Assembly (NCBI GenBank): GCA_017502085.1
Contig: JAFVVQ010000025.1
Coordinates: 1 to 64,000 of the forward strand
Length of the DNA: 64,000 nt
Source of the DNA: Clostridia bacterium
Lineage (GTDB): Bacteria; Bacillota; Clostridia; Oscillospirales; Acutalibacteraceae
Reading direction: 5' to 3'
The notes beneath the pieces were generated by a model that was not told where the DNA came from, made no database searches, and saw only the letters and a program-made list of their open reading frames with translations. The position numbers were made by a program, and so were the translations under genes. Positions 23,277 to 31,818 of the stretch are shown piece by piece. Each line of letters opens with the position of its first letter. Positions within the stretch are counted from its first letter, which is position 1.

Positions 23277-26180
23277 TTGAGCGATTATAAGAAATTCAGT
23301 CCCGACGCCGATCTCGACGCTATTCTCGACGAGGTTATGGGCGGTGCGGATAAGTCTGATGCCGAAACTGAAACACCCTCAAAAACCTGGTCTCTCGAAG
23401 ACATTGACAGATTGATTGCCGAAACAAGCGGTGAGAAATACGTTCCCCCCGTCAAGAAGGAAAGCAAGACTTACGCACAGGATCTGACAGACCTTCTCGG
23501 CAAGGATTTCAACACGGATATTTTCACAATCAGACCGATGGGCGAGGAGCAAAAGACCGATGAAATGCAGGATATTTCATCTTCATCGGGTGATGCGGAG
23601 GTTGACGGTCAGGAAACTTTTTATAATAAGGAAGACGATTTTGACGAATCAATTTTTGATATCGAAACCGTTGTTGTTCCCGAGGATGTTCCGAAGGAAG
23701 AGCCGAGAATCTTCCGTTATTTCAGACCGAAGGACGAAAAGCCTGCGGAAATCAAAAAGGAAGAGCCTCCCGTTCAGGAAATTTCGGTTATCGACGAGGA
23801 AAGAAAAAACTTTGTTGAGGACGACTCGGATATCAAAATTGCTTCCAAGGTCAAGCCCGAAGCAAAGCCTGAACCGAAGGCTGACGACGGTCATATAAGC
23901 GAAAGTGAATACAGGACACGTTTTTTCACAAAATTAAAGCTTGATAAAACAGGGGATATTGAAATTGAGGAAAAAGGCCCCGTTGATAAACCCGGCGTTG
24001 TCGTAAAGAAAAACGGCAAACCCGACGAGGGCGGATTTGAACCGGTTCCGAAGGTGCTTGCGGCGGAGGATGCCGAGAAAGAATTTGCCGAGGACAAAAC
24101 AATAGTTATCGGAGGAAAAACCGCTCCCGTTGCTCCTGAAACCGAGCCTGAATCAAATGATGTTGACGGTCAGATAATGCTGACGGGATTTGAAGACATT
24201 TCATCCGAAGTATCTCCGGATAAGGATAACGAGGGAGACGTCGAACAGAATCTCTGGGCGAGACGCCGTCAGAAGGCGAAGGATTTCAAACTCATCGATG
24301 CGGTTGATCTGGATGAAGATTTTGAGCAGGATTTCGGTCTTTCCGAAGAAGAAAAAGCAAGGGAAGAAAGAATCCGCAAAAGAGAGCAGAGAAGACTTGC
24401 GATTGAAAAAGAAAAGCAGGATCTTGCTAATCAGACCGTACCTCACGAATATTCATCTCCCGACGAGAAAACGACTTTCTACACAAGACTCGGCAGAATC
24501 AACGAGAAGGCAACAAAGAATATTATTATCGCGGGAGTCCTTACTCTGGTTGCGGTGATTATCAATCTTATTCCCGTTATTGCGGAGGCACTTTCGATAG
24601 AAACAACCGTATTTTCGGCGAATTCCGTTGCGATAAACGTTATGAATGCGATTCTTCTGATTGCGGCTGCAGCAATCAACAGCAAACGTATAATCCTCGG
24701 ATTCAAGGCACTTAAGTTGCGTAAAATTACAAATGATACTGCAGTCGGCTTTTCGGTAGTTGTTGCTTTAATACATAACGTTATAGCCGCAGTGTCAGGC
24801 ACTGAAGGAATCGGTGCAACCGTTTTTGCGGCGGCAGCAATTTTTGCGGTGCTGATTACAAAAATCACGGAAAAACTTGATGCGCAGAGAATTCTTTCTA
24901 ACTTTGAGGTGTGCGCGTTCAAGTACGAACATAATATGTATGCTGTTCATCCGCTTGAAAACGAATCTGAAATTTTTGAGCTTGGCAGAGGGCTTATGAT
25001 GGGCAATGCGGAGCTTCTCTATTCGTCACAGCTTTCTTTCCCCGAGAATTTTCTCAAGAACTCGAAGTCCGATGCCGGTGAAAGCAGAGTTATGAAAATT
25101 CTTGTTCCTGCAGCGGCAGGCGCGGCTCTTGTGGCTGCAATTACATCGGGAATTGTCAACGAAGATTTTATGGCGGCACTTTCGGCATTCGCCGGTACTT
25201 TCTGCGTTTGTTGTCCGGTGTTTTCATCGTTCATTCCCGCATTCATTTCAAGAAGCTCGAACTTTTCGCTCAACGTTACGGGTACCATGATAACGGGTAC
25301 GGACACTGCGGAGCAGACTGCTGCGTCGAATGCGGTTATCATCGATTCAGCCGATATTTTTGACCGTAAAAACTGCACTATGCACGGCATGAAGGATTTC
25401 AAGGCAATCCGTATCGATGATGTGCTTCTTTATGCGGCGGCTCTCGTCATCAAGTCGGGAGGTCCTCTCAGAGAATGCTTTGAGCAGGTTGTCGGCGGTA
25501 ATCAGGATATTCTTCCCGCAGTCAAAGAGTTGACTTATGAAGATAAACTCGGAATTGCGGCGAGAATTCACAATCAGAAGGTGCTTCTCGGCAACAGAAC
25601 GCTTCTCACAAATCACAACGTCAAAATGCCCGAAAAGTCTCTCGAAGAAAGATACTCAAAGAGCGGCAGAAAGGTTATGTACCTTGCTGTTGCGGGCAAG
25701 CTTGCGGCTATGTTTGTTGTCAGCTATGCAGTTGATAAGAAACTCGGCAGATATTTTAAAGTGCTTGAAGATAACGGCATTCAGGTGCTCGTCAGAACAA
25801 ACGACGTCAATGTTACTCAGGAGCTTATCGCCGACAGTTTCGGACTTCCCCGTGAAACTTTCAAGATTCTTTCGGCAACTGCGGGCAGACTCTTCAAGAG
25901 AAGAAGAGATGCGGTCTGCGACAGATTGCCTGCGGGTATCATTCACGACGGCACGGCTTATTCTATGCTCAGGGCTGTTGCGGCGTCCTGTGACATCAGT
26001 GCAAAAATGCGCCTTGCATCAATTGTTCAGATTGTTCTCAGTGCGCTCGGATTTATTCTCAGTCTTGTTCTTTACTGCACGGAAAACGGTGCAATCGTAA
26101 ACGGACTCACGGCAGTGTTGTTCCTTGCACTGGGTCTCGGAATTTCCGCAGGAATTATGCTTTTGAGAAAAATAAAATAA
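23277..26180 (+). CDS. Degenerate P1B-type ATPase-like membrane protein with long acidic N-terminus
   Basis: About 967 residues. Residues 1-400 are acidic, Pro/Lys-rich and presumably disordered, with charged repeats. After about 415 the order of a heavy-metal P-type ATPase follows: paired membrane helices, a CCPVFSSF segment where CPx is expected, then phosphorylation, N and P regions and two final helices. Catalytic residues are gone: DKTGT is replaced by AVIIDSADIFD (Asp near residue 690), TGD by RTND, and GDGxND by HDGTAYS. N-domain features remain (QKVLLGNRTLL). It is unlikely to pump ions. TTG start chosen by AGGTGA spacing; a GTG nine bases earlier is possible. It follows rlmB closely and precedes infC. 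Confidence 0.7.
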   Translation: MSDYKKFSPDADLDAILDEVMGGADKSDAETETPSKTWSLEDIDRLIAETSGEKYVPPVKKESKTYAQDLTDLLGKDFNTDIFTIRPMGEEQKTDEMQDISSSSGDAEVDGQETFYNKEDDFDESIFDIETVVVPEDVPKEEPRIFRYFRPKDEKPAEIKKEEPPVQEISVIDEERKNFVEDDSDIKIASKVKPEAKPEPKADDGHISESEYRTRFFTKLKLDKTGDIEIEEKGPVDKPGVVVKKNGKPDEGGFEPVPKVLAAEDAEKEFAEDKTIVIGGKTAPVAPETEPESNDVDGQIMLTGFEDISSEVSPDKDNEGDVEQNLWARRRQKAKDFKLIDAVDLDEDFEQDFGLSEEEKAREERIRKREQRRLAIEKEKQDLANQTVPHEYSSPDEKTTFYTRLGRINEKATKNIIIAGVLTLVAVIINLIPVIAEALSIETTVFSANSVAINVMNAILLIAAAAINSKRIILGFKALKLRKITNDTAVGFSVVVALIHNVIAAVSGTEGIGATVFAAAAIFAVLITKITEKLDAQRILSNFEVCAFKYEHNMYAVHPLENESEIFELGRGLMMGNAELLYSSQLSFPENFLKNSKSDAGESRVMKILVPAAAGAALVAAITSGIVNEDFMAALSAFAGTFCVCCPVFSSFIPAFISRSSNFSLNVTGTMITGTDTAEQTAASNAVIIDSADIFDRKNCTMHGMKDFKAIRIDDVLLYAAALVIKSGGPLRECFEQVVGGNQDILPAVKELTYEDKLGIAARIHNQKVLLGNRTLLTNHNVKMPEKSLEERYSKSGRKVMYLAVAGKLAAMFVVSYAVDKKLGRYFKVLEDNGIQVLVRTNDVNVTQELIADSFGLPRETFKILSATAGRLFKRRRDAVCDRLPAGIIHDGTAYSMLRAVAASCDISAKMRLASIVQIVLSALGFILSLVLYCTENGAIVNGLTAVLFLALGLGISAGIMLLRKIK

Positions 26181-26196
26181 AAAATCCGAAAAATGC

Positions 26197-26225
26197 TTGA
26201 CAAAAGCAAAATAATATATTAGAAT
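26197..26225 (+). promoter_or_regulatory. Sigma-A promoter of infC-rpmI-rplT
   Basis: TTGACA, 17 bases, TAGAAT, leading into a ~195-base leader before infC. Confidence 0.85.
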
Positions 26226-26340
26226 AACTTGCACAATAAAGCAGAGCAGGTCAGCTCTCACCTTCCGGGAAACGCCCCGCGTCGGTCAATAGCTTGTTAT
26301 TCACAGGGGCATTATGCGTCTGTTTAAGCATTGATTTTAT

Positions 26341-26373
26341 GCGAGGTCGGGATTTCCTGCCCTCGCTTTTTTA
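26341..26373 (+). terminator. Leader terminator (attenuator) upstream of infC
   Basis: GCGAGG and CCTCGC, strengthened by an inner CGGGA/TCCTG-like pairing, form a hairpin followed by six T residues. It lies inside the leader, between promoter and coding region, so transcription can end before infC. Upstream leader sequence (GGGGCATTATGCG and GCATTGATTTTATGCGAGG) offers alternative pairings. infC-rpmI-rplT operons are commonly controlled by leader RNAs, but I cannot name the ligand here. Confidence 0.7.
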
Positions 26374-26422
26374 TTGCAAAAAGTTCCGAAAGGTTCTTAT
26401 CCAATTCAGGAGGTGCTTTAAC

Positions 26423-26941
26423 ATCAGCAGCAAAGAACAGCAAATCAATGAGGAAATCCGTGATAAAGAGATAAGAGTTATCTCGAATGACGGCGAGCAG
26501 CTCGGAATTATGTCCGCAGCAGAAGCTCTGAAAATCGCAGAGAGCAAAAGTCTTGACCTCGTTAAGATTGCTCCCGCAGCAAAGCCGCCCGTATGCAAGA
26601 TTATGGATTACGGCAAGTTCCGCTTTGAAAAAGCAAAGAGAGAAAAAGAAGCCAGAAAGAATCAAAAGGTTGTTGAAATCAAAGAGATCAGGCTTTCTCT
26701 CAATATCGACACGCATGATTTTGATACAAAAATCAACCATGCACGCAAGTTCATAGGCTCCGGAGATAAGGTTAAGGTTTCCATCAGATTCAGAGGCAGA
26801 GAAATGGCTCATCCCGAGCTCGGTCTTACCATTATGAGTCGTTGCGCGGAAGCTCTCGCCGACTGCGCTGCCGTTGAAAAACCTGCAAAGCTCGAAGGCA
26901 GACAGATGTTGATGTTCATGGCTCCGAAAAGCTCAAAGTAA
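26423..26941 (+). CDS. infC: Translation initiation factor IF-3, AUC start codon
   Basis: The 172-residue IF-3 monitors start-codon choice on the 30S subunit. N-domain: QQINEEIRDKEIRVISNDGE; linker with Lys/Glu; C-domain: KEIRLSLNIDTHDFDTKINHA and KVKVSIRFRGREMAHPELG. No ATG, GTG or TTG fits: the perfect AGGAGG is nine bases before an in-frame ATC, and the protein begins right after it (SSKEQQINEE). Rare starts (AUU, AUC, AUA) are the known device by which IF-3 represses its own mRNA. The open frame upstream runs through the leader terminator and is not coding. Confidence 0.93.
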   Translation: MSSKEQQINEEIRDKEIRVISNDGEQLGIMSAAEALKIAESKSLDLVKIAPAAKPPVCKIMDYGKFRFEKAKREKEARKNQKVVEIKEIRLSLNIDTHDFDTKINHARKFIGSGDKVKVSIRFRGREMAHPELGLTIMSRCAEALADCAAVEKPAKLEGRQMLMFMAPKSSK

Positions 26942-26982
26942 GAGCTCATATCAAGTGTTTAATTTTAAGGAGGAAATAAACT

Positions 26983-27180
26983 ATGCCCAAGATTAAGACT
27001 CACAGCGGCGCAAAGAAGCGCTTCAAGATTTCAAAAGGCGGCAAGCCCATGCGCGCCCATGCTTACAAGTCACACATTCTCAACAAAAAGAGCACAAAGC
27101 GCAAGAGAAATCTTCGCAAGACAACTGTTGCTGATGTTACAAACTGCAAGCAGATCAAACGTCTTGTTCCTTACAAATAA
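26983..27180 (+). CDS. rpmI: Ribosomal protein bL35
   Basis: A 65-residue, very basic 50S protein: [20 protein letters not shown], then [17 protein letters not shown] and KRLVPYK. RBS GGAGG. Part of infC-rpmI-rplT. Confidence 0.97.
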   Translation: MPKIKTHSGAKKRFKISKGGKPMRAHAYKSHILNKKSTKRKRNLRKTTVADVTNCKQIKRLVPYK

Positions 27181-27227
27181 TATCGGAACTTTGTAAACCA
27201 CTTTTTAATTAACGGAGGATTTAAATC

Positions 27228-27584
27228 ATGGCTCGTATTAAAGGCGCTATTATGACTCGCAAGAGAAGAAATAAAGTACTCAGACTCGCAAAGGGCTACT
27301 ACGGCTCAAAGAGCACTCTCTTCAAGACTGCTAAGCAGGCTGTTATGAAGAGCGGCAACTATGCTTACATCGGCAGAAAGCAGAAGAAGAGAGATTTCCG
27401 TCGTCTTTGGATTTCCCGTATCTCAGCTGCTTGCCAGATGAACGGCATGAACTACTCAACATTCATCAACGGTCTCAAGAAGGCAGACATCAGCCTCAAC
27501 CGCAAGATGCTTGCTGAAATCGCAGTTGCAGATCCCGCAGCATTCACAGCTCTCACAGAGAAGGCTAAGGCTGCTCTCAACTAA
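27228..27584 (+). CDS. rplT: Ribosomal protein bL20
   Basis: The 118-residue bL20 binds 23S rRNA early in 50S assembly and represses the operon in several bacteria. Signatures: [65 protein letters not shown]. Last gene before a terminator. Confidence 0.97.
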   Translation: MARIKGAIMTRKRRNKVLRLAKGYYGSKSTLFKTAKQAVMKSGNYAYIGRKQKKRDFRRLWISRISAACQMNGMNYSTFINGLKKADISLNRKMLAEIAVADPAAFTALTEKAKAALN

Positions 27585-27596
27585 TTATAGCTTGAA

Positions 27597-27636
27597 TAAT
27601 CAGAGGTGTAAGATTATTTACATCTCTGATTTTTCG
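27597..27636 (+). terminator. Intrinsic terminator of infC-rpmI-rplT
   Basis: AATCAGAGGTGTAA pairs with TTTACATCTCTGATT (one G-T pair) and is followed by T residues. Confidence 0.88.
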
Positions 27637-27731
27637 CATTTTTCCGAGTGGTTTTATGTATGCATTTTTTACCTTCTGTAAGCATATAAAAGGTATCAAA
27701 TAAAATATTATATTAAGGTATCAAAGTAACT

Positions 27732-28507
27732 ATGGAGAGAATAACAGCCAGAACAAATGACAGAATAAAATATGCTGTTCGCCTTGGAGAGAGTGCTTCG
27801 TTCCGCAAACTAAGCGGTGAGTTCTTTCTCGAGGGCGCACGGCTCTGTTTTGATGCTGCAAAAACAGCATTAAAATCAGACAGGCGTTTTTCACTTCAGC
27901 GGCGCTTGAGAAATATTCCGCATATACCGAAAGCATCATCGCTTCGGGCTGCACGTGTTTCGAAATAAGCACCGACGTTGCGAAGAAGCTTTCCGATACC
28001 GAAAATCCGCAGGGTGTATTCTGCATCTGTGCGATGCGTGAGCTTCCCACGGAGCTTGATCCGAAAGGCAAATATCTTGCCCTTGAGAATCTTCAGGACC
28101 CGTCGAACCTCGGCGCAGTCTGCAGAACGGCGGAAGCTCTCGGGCTCAGCGGTCTGATTGTCAGCGGCGGTTGTGATTTGTATAACCCCAAGGCACTCAG
28201 AGCGGCTATGGGTTCGTCTCTCAGGATTCCGATTATTGAAACACGAGATATCGTTTCGTTGCTTTGTTCAGCGACGGCAAACGGTATGCATACCTACGCG
28301 TCCGTACCCCGAAGCGATGCCGTGGATATACGCAAGGCAGACCTTAACGGCGGTGTGATAATCTGCGTCGGTAACGAGGGCTCGGGTCTCTCGCAATCAA
28401 CAATCTGCGAGTGTGAAACGGCCGTCACTATTCCGATGGGAGGCAGAGCCGAATCCTTCAACGCCTCTGCGGCGGCGGCAATTCTTGCCTGGGAGCTGAT
28501 GCGATGA
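27732..28507 (+). pseudogene. SpoU/TrmH-family RNA methyltransferase with a frameshift
   Basis: The reading starts MERITARTNDRIKYAVRLGE and runs to DAAKTA in one frame, then the protein continues in the -1 frame as IKIRQAFFTSAALEKYSAYT through EISTDVAKKLSDTENPQGVF to the end. The SAM-knot motifs are intact in the second part: ENLQDPSNLGAVCRTAEALG, CVGNEGSGLS and IPMGGRAESFNASAAAAIL. A single missing base near 27,869-27,873 explains the break. No good slippery heptamer is visible there, so this is a mutation or an assembly error, not clear programmed frameshifting. Intact, it would be a ~258-residue YsgA-like rRNA methylase; its stop overlaps the dprA start (ATGA). Confidence 0.8.
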
Positions 28508-29682
28508 ACGGAAATACTTTGTATTGGGTCTGGCTTTCGGCGGCACTCGGTGCGGCGGCAAGAGTTGATGAGATTCTCGGCACGTTTCCGTCACCGAAAG
28601 CGATTTATGATGCAGACAGAACAGCTAGAATAGTTTCGGGTGTATTTTCGGGCGCACAGATTGAGCGGCTTGAAAAAACTCCGATAAAAAATGCTCAGGT
28701 TTCGATGGAAATCTGTAAACGCAACGGTTGGAAGATAATCACTCCCGATGATTTCGATTATCCTGATTTGCTCCGTCATATTCCTGACAGACCGCTTGTA
28801 CTTTACGTTGACGGCGACATATCCTACCTTAATTCGAGTGTTCCGGTCGGTGTGGTCGGTACGAGAAAGCCTTCGGGTGAGAGCGTAGAAATCACCCACA
28901 AAATATGTGCGGGCATGGCGGCGATGAATGCGGTCATTGTCAGCGGCGGTGCTCTCGGAATAGACAGTGCGGCTCACGAGGGTGCGCTCAGGTCAGGCGG
29001 AAAAACAATCTGTGTGATGGGCTGCGGTCTGGGTTGCGGATACCTCAGAGAAAACGAGGGTTTGCGGAGAAGAATCATACAATCGGGTGCGCTTGTGACC
29101 GAATATCCGCCTCTTGCGGGAGTCACCAGACAGAGTTTTCCTCAAAGAAACCGCATAATTTCAGGTATGAGCATGGGCGTACTCGTTATCGAAGCGGGCG
29201 AAAAAAGCGGTTCGCTGATTACGGCACGCAATGCCAATGAGCAGGGAAGAGATGTTTTTGCGATCCCGGGCAGTATTATCAGCAGTGCTTATACGGGAGT
29301 CAACAGACTTATCCGTGACGGTGCGTCGGTTGTGACCTGCGCGGAGGACGTGCTCTACGGCTACTGGATGGTATATCCCGACAGACTTGATATCAATGCA
29401 AAAGTACCCGAAATGGTTTCGGATAAATCAGGGGGAGTCAGACTCAGATTTGTCGGAGAAGAAGAAAAAACGGTTGTTATGAAATTCAGAAAAACTCCGC
29501 CCGCAAACCTTGACTCCGATGCGACGGCAGTGTATAAACTTTTTAAGGATGAACCGCTTCATGCAGATGAAATCTGTGCGGCAACGGGGATTCCGCTTTC
29601 AAGAATTCTTTCGGCACTTATGGTGCTTGAGATGGAAAACCTCATCGAAGTGACGGAAGGTAAATGTTATCAATTGGTCTGA
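28504..29682 (+). CDS. dprA: DNA processing protein DprA
   Basis: A 392-residue DprA, which loads RecA on incoming single strands in transformation. A short N-terminal SAM-like part, then the Rossmann core (about 105-320): VGVVGTRKPSGESVEI, IVSGGALGIDSAAHEGAL, QRNRIISGMSMGVLVIEAG, GSLITARNANEQGRDVFAIP; and a winged-helix end (about 335-392, LFKDEPLHADEICAATGIPL). It overlaps the frameshifted methylase by four bases and leads into topA. Other competence genes are not in the window. Confidence 0.95.
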   Translation: MNGNTLYWVWLSAALGAAARVDEILGTFPSPKAIYDADRTARIVSGVFSGAQIERLEKTPIKNAQVSMEICKRNGWKIITPDDFDYPDLLRHIPDRPLVLYVDGDISYLNSSVPVGVVGTRKPSGESVEITHKICAGMAAMNAVIVSGGALGIDSAAHEGALRSGGKTICVMGCGLGCGYLRENEGLRRRIIQSGALVTEYPPLAGVTRQSFPQRNRIISGMSMGVLVIEAGEKSGSLITARNANEQGRDVFAIPGSIISSAYTGVNRLIRDGASVVTCAEDVLYGYWMVYPDRLDINAKVPEMVSDKSGGVRLRFVGEEEKTVVMKFRKTPPANLDSDATAVYKLFKDEPLHADEICAATGIPLSRILSALMVLEMENLIEVTEGKCYQLV

Positions 29683-29715
29683 TTTAAAATATATTTCGAC
29701 AGGAGAATAGTCTAA

Positions 29716-31818
29716 ATGTCAAAGCTTGTTATCGTTGAGTCGCCTGCAAAGGCGAACACAATCAAGAAATATCTCGGCAAGGATTTTGATGTTGTTGCTT
29801 CAAAAGGACACATCAGAGACTTGCCTGCGGCAAAACTCAGCGTTGATGTCAAAAACGATTTTGCTCCCAAATACGCTCTTATCAAGGGCAAGGAAAAGCT
29901 TGTCAAGGAACTTAAGGAAAAGGTTGAAGCAAGTGAAGCTGTTTATCTCGCAGCCGACCCTGACCGCGAGGGAGAAGCAATTTCCTGGCATCTTGCAACA
30001 GTTCTCGGTCTTGATCTGAGCAAGAAAAACAGAGTTACTTTCAACGAAATTACCAAAACGGGTATTGCAAACGGTATGGCAAGTCCCAAGCAGGTGAATC
30101 TTGATCTTGTCAATGCCCAGCAGGCAAGAAGAATCCTTGACCGTCTGGTCGGTTACAGACTCAGTCCCTTTGTTTCGCAGAAAATCAGAAGAGGTCTTTC
30201 TGCAGGACGCGTTCAGAGTGTTGCGGTCAGACTTATCGTTGACCGTGAAAACGAAATCAATGCATTTAATCCCGAGGAATACTGGATTCTTGAGGCAAAA
30301 CTTGCTACGGCGCAGAGAAGAGTTCTCACAGCGACTCTTTACTCCGATGAAAACGGCAAGGTGAAGATTGTCAACAAGGAGCAGGCTGACGGTTATCTTG
30401 CACGTCTTGACGGTGCAGAGTATGAAGTCAAGTCCGTCAAGAAGGGAACAAGAAAGAAGAATCCCGCACCTCCTTTCATTACATCCACACTCCAGCAGGA
30501 GGCTTCAAGAAAACTCGGTTTCCAGGCTGAAAGGACAATGAGAACGGCTCAGGAGCTTTACGAAGGTGTTAACGTAAAGGGCATCGGTATGAGCGGTCTT
30601 ATCACCTATATGAGAACGGACTCACTCAGAATTTCCGAAGAAGCAAGAGCCGCCGCAACAAGTCATATAGCACAGGCATTCGGCAATGAATATCTGCCCG
30701 AAAAGCCCGTTTACTATAAGTCCAGAGCCAACGCTCAGGACGGTCACGAAGCCATCAGACCCTCTGTACCCTCACTCACTCCCGAACAGGTCAAGAGCAG
30801 TCTGACCGCTGATCAGTATAAGCTTTACAGTCTTATCTGGAAGCGCTTTATGGCAAGTCTTATGGCAAGTTGCATACAAAATACCGTCAAGGCTGAAATC
30901 GTCGCACGTAAGGAGAATGTCGGTGACAGATTCTGCCTTTTCACGGCGGCGGGTTATTCCGTTAAGTTCGACGGTTTCACAAAGCTTTATGAACTTGCAG
31001 AGGAAGATGCCGAGAAGGGCGTGCTTCCCGAAATCAAGGCTGATGAAAAGCTTAAACTCCGTGAGCTTAATGCAAATCAGCATTTCACACAGCCCCCCTC
31101 AAGATACACCGAAGCTTCTCTCATCAAGGAGCTTGAAGAAAACGGTGTCGGCCGTCCCAGTACGTACGCAACGATTCTTTCAACGATCATCAAGAGGGGA
31201 TATATCCAGAGAAAGAGCAAACAGCTTGTGCCCACCGAACTCGGCGTTGCAATTACTGGTCTGCTCAAGGAGAAATTCCCCAAAATCGTAAACACAAAGT
31301 TTACCGCTCAGCTTGAAACAAATCTTGACCGTGTCGGCAGCAGTGACGTTGATTATATCAAGATGCTTGACGAATTCTATTCCGACTTCGAAAAGACGCT
31401 CGACAAGGCAAAGTCAGAAATGAAGAACGTCAAGATTCAGCTCGAGGAAGATATCACGGATATCCCCTGCGACAAGTGCGGCAGAATGATGGTTATCAAG
31501 ACGGGCAGATTCGGCAGATTCCTTGCCTGTCCCGGATACCCCGAATGCCGTAACGCAAAGCCTCTTGTTGTCAATACGGGTGCAAAATGTCCCGATTGCG
31601 GAGGAGATATAATCGAAAGAAAGTCCAAAAAGGGTCACGTTTTCTTCGGATGCAGTGAATGGCCCAAGTGCAACTTTATGAGCTGGGATGCTCCCGCCGA
31701 CAAGCAGTGTCCCGAGTGCGGCAAGACCCTCTTCCAGAAGAAGGGCGGTAAGCTTGTCTGCCTTGCCAAGGGTTGCGGCTACGAAAAATCTGCGGGCAAG
31801 AAAAAGAACGATGAATAA
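29716..31818 (+). CDS. topA: DNA topoisomerase I
   Basis: A 700-residue type IA topoisomerase that relaxes negative supercoils. TOPRIM domain at about 1-115 (MSKLVIVESPAKANTIKKYL; AADPDREGEAISWHL), catalytic tyrosine at residue 298 within ITYMRTDSLRIS, and three C-terminal zinc ribbons (CDKCGRMMVIK..CPGYPEC, CPDCGGDIIE..CSEWPKC, CPECGKTLFQ..CLAKGC). RBS AGGAG. The topA-trmFO order is standard for Firmicutes. Confidence 0.97.
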   Translation: MSKLVIVESPAKANTIKKYLGKDFDVVASKGHIRDLPAAKLSVDVKNDFAPKYALIKGKEKLVKELKEKVEASEAVYLAADPDREGEAISWHLATVLGLDLSKKNRVTFNEITKTGIANGMASPKQVNLDLVNAQQARRILDRLVGYRLSPFVSQKIRRGLSAGRVQSVAVRLIVDRENEINAFNPEEYWILEAKLATAQRRVLTATLYSDENGKVKIVNKEQADGYLARLDGAEYEVKSVKKGTRKKNPAPPFITSTLQQEASRKLGFQAERTMRTAQELYEGVNVKGIGMSGLITYMRTDSLRISEEARAAATSHIAQAFGNEYLPEKPVYYKSRANAQDGHEAIRPSVPSLTPEQVKSSLTADQYKLYSLIWKRFMASLMASCIQNTVKAEIVARKENVGDRFCLFTAAGYSVKFDGFTKLYELAEEDAEKGVLPEIKADEKLKLRELNANQHFTQPPSRYTEASLIKELEENGVGRPSTYATILSTIIKRGYIQRKSKQLVPTELGVAITGLLKEKFPKIVNTKFTAQLETNLDRVGSSDVDYIKMLDEFYSDFEKTLDKAKSEMKNVKIQLEEDITDIPCDKCGRMMVIKTGRFGRFLACPGYPECRNAKPLVVNTGAKCPDCGGDIIERKSKKGHVFFGCSEWPKCNFMSWDAPADKQCPECGKTLFQKKGGKLVCLAKGCGYEKSAGKKKNDE

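Noticed and set aside
27860..27880. Programmed -1 frameshifting in the SpoU/TrmH gene
   Set aside because: The local sequence GCATTAAAATC has no X-XXY-YYZ heptamer in the right phase and no clear downstream stimulator.
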